64,000 bases of DNA from an uncultured Acetatifactor sp. (lineage in GTDB: Bacteria > Bacillota > Clostridia > Lachnospirales > Lachnospiraceae): assembly GCA_947629645.1 (NCBI GenBank), contig CANREV010000010.1:18191-82190 (forward strand), read 5' to 3'. Every line of letters begins with the position of its first letter. Positions within the stretch are counted from its first letter, which is position 1. Under the pieces are notes generated by a model, which saw only the letters and a program-made list of their open reading frames with translations, was not told the origin of the DNA and made no database searches. This document shows, piece after piece, positions 34,078 to 41,333 of the stretch. The position numbers and the translations under genes were made by a program.

Positions 34078-34257
34078 ATGTCCAATGGAATACTGCCTGT
34101 GATGCCACAGGTGATGAAACGTCTGTCGGCGGGCAGGAAGACGATTCGCCGTGATATAGATGATCTTACCGATGCGGGGCTGGTTGGACTAAAATATGCA
34201 AGAAATTTTATTGATGGAATTGCTCGATTTGTGTATAATTTTATGGAAAAGAGATAG
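34078..34257 (+). pseudogene. Remnant of a WYL/DeoR-type regulator N-terminus
   Basis: A 59-codon open frame contains VMKRLSAGRKTIRRDIDDL followed by DAGL, the typical winged-helix start of WYL-domain regulators, but lacks the rest. The frame then becomes unrelated (RNFIDGIARFVYNF) and stops. The remainder of the 344-base gap 34062-34405 contains a further short coding-like tail (EAIYDIEMSKMDSDIRIM, about 34337-34404) and no clear promoter. Confidence 0.4.
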
Positions 34258-34405
34258 TTGTATTTTCATACGATAATGAAAGGTTCTTCAAGAAGAGATT
34301 GGTGATATTTCTGTCACCGCAATGAATTAAGAAGTGAATCTGAAGCAATTTATGATATTGAGATGTCAAAGATGGATAGCGATATTAGAATAATGGAGAG
34401 ATGAC

Positions 34406-36100
34406 ATGTTAAATAATCTGCATGATATAGCGATTTTGGCTCGAAAAAAATATAGGGAAGAATTTAAATCAACGGATGTTATTTTGCCGGAGGTTTTTAA
34501 AGAAGCTTTTGGCACATATCTGAGGAATAATTCTATGGATGTGAGCTATTCGATCTACACGGCTACCGTGACATCATCCCAAAATAAAATTATGTATATT
34601 CCTAATCAATGGTTTGTTGCCGCGTCCTATATGGTTCCTTATATCAGTGAAATCATAAAATACAAAAACGCTGCAGAGGAAATTGTTGACGGCATTTTGG
34701 CAAACGGTAAAAATAAAAAAGAGTATTTTACCTATATGAAAAATGGCGCTTCGGACGCTGCAATAAAAGAGCTGCGCAAAAGTGCAAAACAATATTTTAG
34801 GAGACAACAGTCAGAGCATATTGATGGGGATGTTGAAAATATTGTGGATTTTATAACGGATTATGAATGGTGGTTTGGCAGTAAAACAGTAGACAGAGGG
34901 GATTATTACTTTTCCCCTGTCTTGTATCTTTTGGGATTGGTAAATGCCTCGCAGGGGTATGTGGCGGAAATTGCTTATTTGCTAACAACTGTGCCTGAAC
35001 TGACAGTAACGGCGAATGATTTGGCTGAAGGTGGCAAACGGATTTCAAATAGTATTGACACGGGAATATCTGCAAATATGTGCGCCCATTCTGTCAGGGC
35101 GACAGGCGGAATGAATGAAATCGTATATGGTGCACCGGGTACAGGTAAAAGCAGGTATCTGGAAGATAAATATGGAAAGGCGCCACTTACAAGAAGGGTG
35201 GTTTTTCATCCGGAGTATTCTTATTATGATTTTGTCGGGGTGTATAAACCTGTTCCTGTGTATAAAAAATCAGATGAACATTTCGCAACTGTGAGCGGGC
35301 GGGAAACAGGAAGAGGAGAGCCCTATATTGATTACTGTTTTGTACCGGGTCCGTTTATGAAAGTATTAACGGAGGCGTGGCTTGATCCCCAAAATATGCA
35401 TACTCTTTTAATTGAAGAAATAAACAGGGCGGATGTGGCAGCAGTATTTGGGGAGGTTTTTCAACTGCTTGACCGCGATGTAAATGGTGAGAGTGAATAC
35501 GCATTTGAACCATCTGAAGATATAAAAGATTTTTTATGTTCTATTGACGGAATGGAAAAATATATCAGCAGCGGGATAAAAATACCCTCTAATATGAACA
35601 TTGTTGCAACCATGAATAGTGCGGATCAAGGGGTGAAACCGATGGATACCGCGTTTAAAAGAAGATGGAACTTCAAATACATAAAAACAGATATAAAAGG
35701 GACTATTTGTGAAAATGCGGTACTTGTTTATGCTGGGAGACAGGTATATTGGGGTAGATTGATTGAGCTGATTAATAGGAAACTAAGTAACGGTCTGCTT
35801 CAGATTGACGAAGATAAACTGATCGGCCCATTCTTTATCAAACCGGAGGAAATAGGAAAGAAACGGGCAATTGATAAGTTGCTTTTGTACTTATGGGATG
35901 ATGTACTGCGTCATTCCAGGGACAGTTTCTTTAACAGTGAAGTAAAGAATTTTGCAGATTTATCAGAAGGTTTTGAAAAGAGTGATGTATTGGATATTTT
36001 TCAGGATCCGGCAGCTTTAAATAAATTGTTTGTTAATGTGGAGTCTGTGATTGACGGTGAAGATGTTGTAGAAGAAACGGAAACAGGAAATGAGGAATAG
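34406..36100 (+). CDS. McrB-like AAA+ GTPase of a type IV restriction system
   Basis: The product has 564 residues. The N-terminal ~220 residues are not a recognised 5-methylcytosine-binding domain. The motor part has Walker A GAPGTGKS (about 242-249), Walker B LLIEEINRAD (about 333-342) and ATMNSADQGVKPMDTAFKRRW (about 402-422), which contains the McrB signature MNxxD (here MNSAD) and arginine fingers. McrB proteins assemble as GTP-driven hexamers that translocate DNA and activate McrC. The stop is followed by the McrC-like gene 3 bases later. Restriction of modified foreign DNA is inferred; the recognised modification is unknown. Confidence 0.88.
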   Translation: MLNNLHDIAILARKKYREEFKSTDVILPEVFKEAFGTYLRNNSMDVSYSIYTATVTSSQNKIMYIPNQWFVAASYMVPYISEIIKYKNAAEEIVDGILANGKNKKEYFTYMKNGASDAAIKELRKSAKQYFRRQQSEHIDGDVENIVDFITDYEWWFGSKTVDRGDYYFSPVLYLLGLVNASQGYVAEIAYLLTTVPELTVTANDLAEGGKRISNSIDTGISANMCAHSVRATGGMNEIVYGAPGTGKSRYLEDKYGKAPLTRRVVFHPEYSYYDFVGVYKPVPVYKKSDEHFATVSGRETGRGEPYIDYCFVPGPFMKVLTEAWLDPQNMHTLLIEEINRADVAAVFGEVFQLLDRDVNGESEYAFEPSEDIKDFLCSIDGMEKYISSGIKIPSNMNIVATMNSADQGVKPMDTAFKRRWNFKYIKTDIKGTICENAVLVYAGRQVYWGRLIELINRKLSNGLLQIDEDKLIGPFFIKPEEIGKKRAIDKLLLYLWDDVLRHSRDSFFNSEVKNFADLSEGFEKSDVLDIFQDPAALNKLFVNVESVIDGEDVVEETETGNEE

Positions 36101-36103
36101 GTT

Positions 36104-37384
36104 ATGTTTACGGATCCGATTTGTCTTAATGACTCTATGTGTTATAACTTAAACAGGTATCCGCAGATATCAGATTTTCTGAAATACTATCCTGACATTT
36201 GCAGAGTTTACGAAAGTTCCTTTCAATTTAGGTTTACAGGTGTTTTAATTATTAATGATATTCCTGTTATTTTGTTCCCTAAAAATTATGATATACCGGA
36301 AAGTGCGATGGAAAAATTTAAGCATGCCGGGATTTTTGTGAAGGTCTTGTTACGGTATCGTGACGAGCCGTATCATGCTGAGTCAGAAAATCAATTGCTG
36401 TATGGTTGCGGAAGCGATAATGCGAGGATAGCGGTGGCATTTCAAATTTTAGAGGATTATTTAGCCAATGGCATTTTGGAAAGAGAACAGATCTCGCTTT
36501 CTCATACAAAAAGCGGGAGAACTGACTGGGGCGCAACAATTCATACAACCATTCCGATGGTGAATCATCGACAGATACTATATGATGATACGATGATTCG
36601 TATCAGGAAAAAGGATGAGGAAAATCTGATCAGAAAAATCCATCAATATGTTGTGCATGAAGTAATCAGCATGTGGGGGTGGATGTATGATGTGAGTATG
36701 CCGGCTAATCTGTCAGATGCTGCATGTTTGCCTTGCCGGGAGAGGGATGCCATTGTTGCTTTATGTAATGAGTTAAAGCAAACATACATTCAGCGGGAGA
36801 TAAGACTGATAAAAAATATGATTTTATATCTGACCGCAAAATCCGGTTTGGAAAACAGAATGAATCAGGAAATTTTGGGAACACAATATTTTAGCTTTGT
36901 ATGGGAGGCTGTATGTGGATATCTGTTTCATAATAAATATTTAATGATCAGGGAGATTATCCCACAACCGGAGTGGGAGGGGATTGATGGGAAAATATCC
37001 CAGCGGCCGGATATTTTATCTGTTGAGGCGGAAACATTATATATCTTGGACGCAAAATATTACGATTACAATATTAATCTTCCCGGATGGCATGATGTGG
37101 TGAAACAGATGTTTTACAGACATACAATCGTTCACAATTTAAATAGTAAAATTGGGAAAAAATTACTTCCGAATGTATGTGCGGTTAAAAATGTGTTTCT
37201 TTTTCCGGGTGAAGAATCTGAACGACTGAAATATCTGGGATGTGTTAAGGTGAAAGAGGATCCTGAGCTTGGAGAGGTTAAAGCCTATGCCATCAATCAG
37301 TGGGATGCCATGAAGACATATGCATATAGAAATAATGACGGATACAGGGACGAGTTATTTGAAATTTTAAAACGGACCTGTTAA
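36104..37384 (+). CDS. McrC/LlaJI-type restriction endonuclease subunit
   Basis: The product has 426 residues. The C-terminal PD-(D/E)xK nuclease core reads ISQRPDILSVEAETLYILDAKYYDY (about 297-320; Asp in RPDIL and DAK as the metal and catalytic residues). The N-terminal part (about 30-240) resembles McrC/LlaJI-type specificity and McrB-binding regions. It is translationally coupled to the McrB-like gene. No methyltransferase is present, which supports a modification-dependent (type IV) system rather than classical LlaJI. Confidence 0.84.
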   Translation: MFTDPICLNDSMCYNLNRYPQISDFLKYYPDICRVYESSFQFRFTGVLIINDIPVILFPKNYDIPESAMEKFKHAGIFVKVLLRYRDEPYHAESENQLLYGCGSDNARIAVAFQILEDYLANGILEREQISLSHTKSGRTDWGATIHTTIPMVNHRQILYDDTMIRIRKKDEENLIRKIHQYVVHEVISMWGWMYDVSMPANLSDAACLPCRERDAIVALCNELKQTYIQREIRLIKNMILYLTAKSGLENRMNQEILGTQYFSFVWEAVCGYLFHNKYLMIREIIPQPEWEGIDGKISQRPDILSVEAETLYILDAKYYDYNINLPGWHDVVKQMFYRHTIVHNLNSKIGKKLLPNVCAVKNVFLFPGEESERLKYLGCVKVKEDPELGEVKAYAINQWDAMKTYAYRNNDGYRDELFEILKRTC

Positions 37385-37386
37385 GT

Positions 37387-37459
37387 TTTCATTTTTTTCA
37401 GTTCCTCGTCCGCCTTCCCGTCCATCGTCCTGTGAGAATCGGCAATACAGGGCGGTAAT
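37387..37459 (-). pseudogene. N-terminal remnant of a large serine recombinase
   Basis: On the minus strand the frame reads KEITALYCRFSQDDGREG, the usual start of TnpX/TndX-type serine recombinases (ITALYCRLSRDD-like), then runs into unrelated codons. Only about 25 residues remain. It directly abuts the McrC stop, so it probably marks an old mobile-element edge. Confidence 0.5.
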
Positions 37460-37559
37460 CTCTTTTTGCTGTTGACAGGGTAATGCACTGCAAGGTAATT
37501 GCAGATGGGTATGCTGTGGGAGCGGCTCCGCAGAGCGAATGTAAGGCTGCTCGCAGTCA

Positions 37560-37870
37560 ATGAGGGCGTGGACACAGGTTCGGGATTCGATGATGATTTT
37601 GCATCAAAACTACCTGAAGCGACCGCAGTATAAGAAATTGATGAAAAAGCCTCTCATTATGTCTGGACAAAGTGCGGCGCTTTTTAAGTCTGTCGGCGGA
37701 TTTTTCTGGATTTGGGCAAAAAAACAGAGCGTTCGATGTCACTCGAATGATCAGTAAAAGACGGCTTTTCGGGGCGGCTTTGGAGCATTTTTGGCTCTGT
37801 GCGCCCCTTGCAAAAGGTGAGCAAGGAAACGATACCTCTTTCCGTAATTTTCTCAAATACACGTTTTAGG
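37560..37870. other. Unassigned stretch after the McrBC-like genes
   Basis: Within the 561-base gap 37385-37945, this part has overlapping short open frames on both strands (about 60-100 codons) but no ribosome binding site, no domain and no coding-like start. The sequence is GC-mixed and unlike its neighbours. I suspect leftover mobile-element sequence next to the serine-recombinase remnant. Confidence 0.3.
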
Positions 37871-37874
37871 GCGT

Positions 37875-37911
37875 AAAAAAGCGCCTATTCTCAAAGATTG
37901 AAAATAGGCGC
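37875..37911 (-). terminator. Terminator of the minus-strand ECF gene
   Basis: GCGCCTATT (37881-37889) and AATAGGCGC (37903-37911) form a perfect 9-bp stem. On the minus strand it is followed by TTTTTT, ending the transcript of the sigma gene. Confidence 0.8.
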
Positions 37912-37945
37912 ATGGTGATTTTATAAAAGAATGAGAGCGGTATCT

Positions 37946-39217
37946 TTAGAGAATATAATCGGTGATGCAATCGTACCAATGCACATAGGTCGTGCCGTTT
38001 ACGGTAAGTCTGTCGTTTTCCGGCAGCTGTTCGCTCCACGGTGCTTTATAGCGGTCGATCGCCCAATCGTCACGATTGAATCTGCGCCACAGAATCGTCC
38101 TTCCGTTCTTATCCAGAAACTGTTCGGACACTACGCCGCAATTATAGGTTTCAACATCCATCACACAGACAGTATCATAGCTTTTGCCGCCAATCGTGAC
38201 GGTGTATCTTCCGACAATATCCAAAAGAAAATCTTTTTCGGCGGCTGTAACTACGCTGCCGACTCTTTTAATATCCCCCTTGGACGCCAGATTTGTTTCA
38301 TTGCCGCAGTTATCTTCGCCAAAACCCCAGTTCGGCAGAAATTCGTCACCATCGAGGAAAGTAATATAATTCCGGATATCTCCATCGTTCCGGACTGTTG
38401 CAAGATAACGGCAATGCGTGTCGGTGAGCTGTGCGACAAAAGTGCGTTCGATCACGTTGTTTTTATCCGAACAGGACGCTTCACGGGCAGTCAGCTCTAC
38501 GCCTTCGATGCCGTGAACCTTTGCTTTTCCGGTAACCTGCATATCGTATATATGGCTGCACTTTCGGGATGGTATATCATACATGCCCCATGACAGCTTT
38601 TCCCCAGGCTTCGGCACCAGAAACCATCCCATAAGCTCTTCCCATTTTACAGCAAAGGGCGCATCTGTCCTTGCTTCAATCTTATATTCGGGTATCAATT
38701 CAGGCAACTTTTTCATATTGATTTCTCCTTTCGATACTTCAGTGCGATACGGATACTTATTTTTGAAGTTTCGCTTTGCTGTGTGCAGTCTGCTTTTTAC
38801 CGTTCCCACAGGGATGTTCAGCCGTTTTGCGATTTCCGATTGGGGCATCTCTTTCCAGAAGGAAAGATAAAGGATCTGCTTATCCTTATCTTCGAGTAAA
38901 TCCAGCGTTTCCCTTACAACGTTGACCACGGAAACACCGTATCTGCTGTCTGACAGCTCACTGCCTGACAACTCATCAATCGGGATTTCATACTGATTTG
39001 CTTTTTTTCGGAAATAATCATTGCATTTGTTTCTTGCAATGCTGATGATCCATGCTTTAAACGAACTTTTTTCCTTCAACTGGGGAAACTTCCGATATGC
39101 TGTAAGAAATACTTCCTGCAGCACATCGTCCGCATCTTCCTTTGAAGGCATTCGAAATCTCACAAAGCGTTCCACGGATACGTGTTCTGTTCCCAGCAAT
39201 TTTTCAAACTCATCCAT
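37946..39217 (-). CDS. ECF sigma factor with long C-terminal extension
   Basis: The product has 423 residues from the ATG at 39217 (AAGGAGGTG upstream). Residues about 1-160 are a complete ECF sigma: region 2 in DADDVLQEVFLTAYRKF and FKAWIISIARNKCNDYFRKK, region 4 in LEDKDKQILYLSFWKEMPQSEIAKRLNIPVGTVKSRLHTAKRNFK. Residues about 170-423 form an extra, probably soluble beta-rich domain with several Trp and Cys residues (YDIPSRKCSHIYDMQV, WRRFNRDDW). No anti-sigma gene is next to it, so the extension may itself control activity, as in ECF families with fused regulatory domains. Confidence 0.85.
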   Translation of the reverse strand: MDEFEKLLGTEHVSVERFVRFRMPSKEDADDVLQEVFLTAYRKFPQLKEKSSFKAWIISIARNKCNDYFRKKANQYEIPIDELSGSELSDSRYGVSVVNVVRETLDLLEDKDKQILYLSFWKEMPQSEIAKRLNIPVGTVKSRLHTAKRNFKNKYPYRTEVSKGEINMKKLPELIPEYKIEARTDAPFAVKWEELMGWFLVPKPGEKLSWGMYDIPSRKCSHIYDMQVTGKAKVHGIEGVELTAREASCSDKNNVIERTFVAQLTDTHCRYLATVRNDGDIRNYITFLDGDEFLPNWGFGEDNCGNETNLASKGDIKRVGSVVTAAEKDFLLDIVGRYTVTIGGKSYDTVCVMDVETYNCGVVSEQFLDKNGRTILWRRFNRDDWAIDRYKAPWSEQLPENDRLTVNGTTYVHWYDCITDYIL

Positions 39218-39247
39218 ATCACCACCTCCTTTTTGCCTATGCATGAT

Positions 39248-39261
39248 GAAAACCGGTTTTC
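39248..39261. promoter_or_regulatory. Perfect 14-bp palindrome at the ECF gene start point
   Basis: GAAAACCGGTTTTC is a perfect palindrome just downstream of the predicted -10 and upstream of the ribosome binding site of the ECF gene. It could be an operator overlapping the transcription start. Confidence 0.45.
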
Positions 39262-39267
39262 ACTTAT

Positions 39268-39296
39268 ATAGACGGGAATCGGTGTCAAAAGGTTCA
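39268..39296 (-). promoter_or_regulatory. ECF-type promoter, probably autoregulatory
   Basis: On the minus strand TGAACC (39296-39291) and CGTCTAT (39274-39268) are 16 bases apart. This closely matches the AAC/CGTC pattern of ECF sigma promoters (sigma-W type) and lies about 50 bases before the ECF gene, so the sigma factor probably drives its own gene. Confidence 0.65.
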
Positions 39297-39539
39297 TTTT
39301 TGAAGGTTATTTCATAAAAATGCTGCCCGTGTAACGCAGGCGGCGCAAACCAATGAGTTTTTTCCGATATCCTGTGCGGAGTTTTATCGGGCCTGTTTTA
39401 TTGCTGCGTACAGGGCGGCAATTTGTCTGTTCATCGTGTAATCCTCCAAAATAACTCCGGCTGGGACAGGATCACGGAGATGAAGTCCTATGAGTGGGAT
39501 GCGGGCAGATTGATAGTTGTTTTCAGAGGTGGAGAAAAG

Positions 39540-39578
39540 GATCTGCATTTCATGTTGTATGAAGTGCAGATCTTTTTT
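39540..39578. terminator. Isolated terminator-like hairpin
   Basis: GATCTGCATTTCAT and ATGAAGTGCAGATC (one G-T pair) enclose a 5-base loop, followed by TTTTTTCTTT on the plus strand. It stands among gene remnants and probably ended a lost gene. Confidence 0.6.
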
Positions 39579-39588
39579 CTTTGCGTTC

Positions 39589-39660
39589 CATGACACCATG
39601 CTGCCGGAGATCAACGGATATGAATTACTGGAGTATATAAAGCCCCTTGAAAAATCAGAA
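39589..39660 (+). pseudogene. Response-regulator receiver remnant
   Basis: The frame reads HDTMLPEINGYELLEYI, the segment around the phospho-acceptor Asp of OmpR-type regulators (DxMLPxxxGxELL), for only about 20 residues. Nothing else of the gene remains. Confidence 0.5.
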
Positions 39661-39672
39661 ATAAGATACAGG

Positions 39673-39831
39673 ATGGTAAAATCAAGGCGGGGCGTTGAGT
39701 TCAGGCGTTAGGCTGATTCTGTATTGAAAGAATACATAATCAAGGGATATTCTGTGAATTATAACCGCATGAATCAGCTAAATGAGGTAATACGGATCAT
39801 GAAAAGTAATGCGTTCGGGAAGCATCTGTAA
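39673..39831 (+). pseudogene. RhuM-family remnant with internal stop
   Basis: The frame reads KSRRGVEFRR, then TAG, then ADSVLKEYIIKGYSVN and NQLNEVIRIMKSNAF. RhuM proteins have RRGxxFRxWAxxxLxEYxxKGYxxN, so the TAG replaces the expected Trp (TGG). The 5' and 3' parts of the gene are missing. Together with the neighbouring fragments it shows that 39245-39873 is a decayed insertion area. Confidence 0.55.
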
Positions 39832-39873
39832 ATGTAAAATAGAGAGAAAAATCTATTGTTACAGGAGGCAGTT

Positions 39874-40710
39874 ATGGAAAATGTGATCACACAGGAAGCT
39901 TTGCAGAGGTTTGCCGCTTATCTGCGGCGGGAGGAGAAAAGTACGGGGACGGTAGAAAAATATCTTCGGGACACGGCGGGATTTGCCGCCCACATGGACG
40001 GCGCGCCCGTCACAAAGGAGTCCGCAGCCGCCTGGCGGGACGAGCTTCTCGCTCGGGGCTATGCGCCAGTAACCGTCAACTCCATGGTGGCGGCAGTGAA
40101 CGCCCTGCTGCGGTTTCTGGGCTGGGAGGACTGTCGGGTGAAGTCTCTGCGGCTCCAGAGGCGGGCGTTTCGGGATCCGTCTCGGGAGCTGAGCAGAGAA
40201 GAGTATGAGCGTCTGGTGGCGGCCGCCCAGGGCAATCCTCGGCTGGCGCTGCTTTTGGAGGCTATCTGTGGTACGGGCATCCGTGTCTCGGAGGTAAAGT
40301 ATCTCACCGTGGAGGCGGCGAAAGCGGGCCGCGCGGATATCTTTCTGAAAGGGAAGGTGCGGACGATCCTGATTCCCGGAAAGCTCTGCCGGAAGCTTCT
40401 GCAGTACGCCCGAAAACAAAAGACCGCCTCCGGAGAGATCTTTCTCACCGGAAGCGGAAAAAGTCTGAACAGGCGGCAGATCTGGGCGGAGATGAAAGCC
40501 CTCTGCGGGAAAGCGGGGGTGGAGGCGAGCAAGGTGTTTCCACACAATCTGCGGCACCTGTTCGCTCGGACGTTCTACGAAGTCACTCGGGATATCGTGC
40601 GGCTGTCCGATGTGCTGGGGCACTCGTCCGTTGAGACGACCCGAATCTACCTGGTCTCCACTGGGGCGGAGCACGCCCGAATCATGGAGCGGCTGGGGCT
40701 GGTTTCGTAG
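39874..40710 (+). CDS. Tyrosine recombinase (Xer-like), probable invertase
   Basis: The product has 278 residues from the ATG at 39874 (AGGAGG upstream). It has an N-terminal SAM-like core-binding domain (about 7-90) and a catalytic domain with Arg in GTGIRVSE (about 139), Lys in FLKGKVRT, HNLRH (about 225), LGHSS and the nucleophile Tyr in TTRIY (about 262). The set R-K-H-x-x-R-H-Y is complete. It is GC-rich compared with the flanking remnants and similar in base use to the giant gene downstream. It sits beside a 26-bp inverted repeat flanking a promoter, so it probably inverts that segment. Confidence 0.9.
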   Translation: MENVITQEALQRFAAYLRREEKSTGTVEKYLRDTAGFAAHMDGAPVTKESAAAWRDELLARGYAPVTVNSMVAAVNALLRFLGWEDCRVKSLRLQRRAFRDPSRELSREEYERLVAAAQGNPRLALLLEAICGTGIRVSEVKYLTVEAAKAGRADIFLKGKVRTILIPGKLCRKLLQYARKQKTASGEIFLTGSGKSLNRRQIWAEMKALCGKAGVEASKVFPHNLRHLFARTFYEVTRDIVRLSDVLGHSSVETTRIYLVSTGAEHARIMERLGLVS

Positions 40711-40713
40711 TGT

Positions 40714-40739
40714 ATCACAAAACAATTATTTTGTCCAAA
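40714..40739 (-). repeat. Recombination site 1 (left inverted repeat)
   Basis: This 26-bp sequence is the exact reverse complement of 41150-41175. The core CAAAACAATTATTTTG is itself a near-palindrome, as expected for two recombinase-binding arms around a short crossover. It begins 3 bases after the recombinase stop codon. Confidence 0.85.
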
Positions 40740-40969
40740 GCGTCCGTGCGCTTCCCGGACAAGCCGCCGCAGGCACGCTTCCGCTATATAACGCCCGCAG
40801 CGGTACATAACGCGCCATAGTACGGCGCATAAGTACCTGAGGCGCTAAAATGCCCTGCGCGCGGTCTTTTCTGGATCGTGCACAGGGCTGCACAAAAAAG
40901 TTTAAAACGCCTAGCTTCGGAAGGAGGGAAGGAAACTTCGGGAACGGCAAATGGCTATAAAAGGATACA

Positions 40970-41012
40970 ACGACCAGAGCCGCAAAGAATAGTCGTCTGC
41001 GGCTCTGGTCGT
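40970..41012. terminator. Terminator inside the invertible segment
   Basis: A perfect 15-bp stem (ACGACCAGAGCCGCA / TGCGGCTCTGGTCGT) has a 13-base loop and is followed on the plus strand by T-rich sequence (CCCTTTTCCTGTCTTTTCC). It would stop read-through from the recombinase gene into the surface-protein gene, leaving that gene dependent on the promoter at 41078. Confidence 0.75.
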
Positions 41013-41077
41013 CCTGCCCTTTTCCTGTCTTTTCCTATTTTATTCGACTTTTTATGCCATTTCCAAAGATACCCCTA

Positions 41078-41106
41078 TTGAATTTTGAAAACGCATGTAG
41101 TAAAAT
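41078..41106 (+). promoter_or_regulatory. Promoter inside the invertible segment, facing the giant gene
   Basis: TTGAAT (41078-41083) and TAAAAT (41101-41106) are exactly 17 bases apart. It points rightward through the inverted repeat toward the gene at 41334. In the inverted segment it would point toward the recombinase. Confidence 0.65.
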
Positions 41107-41149
41107 CCATTTTATAAGAAGGTCTCCCAAAGCAGGAAGCCTAGGCTCT

Positions 41150-41175
41150 TTTGGACAAAATAATTGTTTTGTGAT
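41150..41175 (+). repeat. Recombination site 2 (right inverted repeat)
   Basis: This is the exact inverted copy of site 1 (26 of 26 bases), core ACAAAATAATTGTTTTG. The two sites bound a segment of about 410 bp (40740-41149). Confidence 0.85.
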
Positions 41176-41199
41176 CAAAGTCCCGGCACGGTGGTCACA

Positions 41200-41220
41200 A
41201 CAAAATAATTGTTTTGGGAT
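41200..41220 (+). repeat. Third copy of the recombination core
   Basis: ACAAAATAATTGTTTTG followed by GGAT matches site 2 at 20 of 21 positions and is in the same orientation, 50 bp further on. It could serve as an alternative partner for site 1 or allow deletion against site 2. The 623-base gap 40711-41333 otherwise holds the segment features and two GTCWGGCGCACC direct repeats near 41225 and 41250. Confidence 0.7.
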
Positions 41221-41333
41221 AAACGTCTGGCGCACCTTGCGGCAGGTCGTCAGGCGCACCGCTTAGTAACGGAGCGAGGCGCTCCGGCATTTGATAGATT
41301 AGGATGGCTGCATATTCAAAGGAGGCTTTTGGT

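Noticed and set aside
37557..37862. Minus-strand 101-codon gene
   Set aside because: No ribosome binding site or recognisable domain; it overlaps plus-strand frames of similar length and looks like non-coding element sequence.
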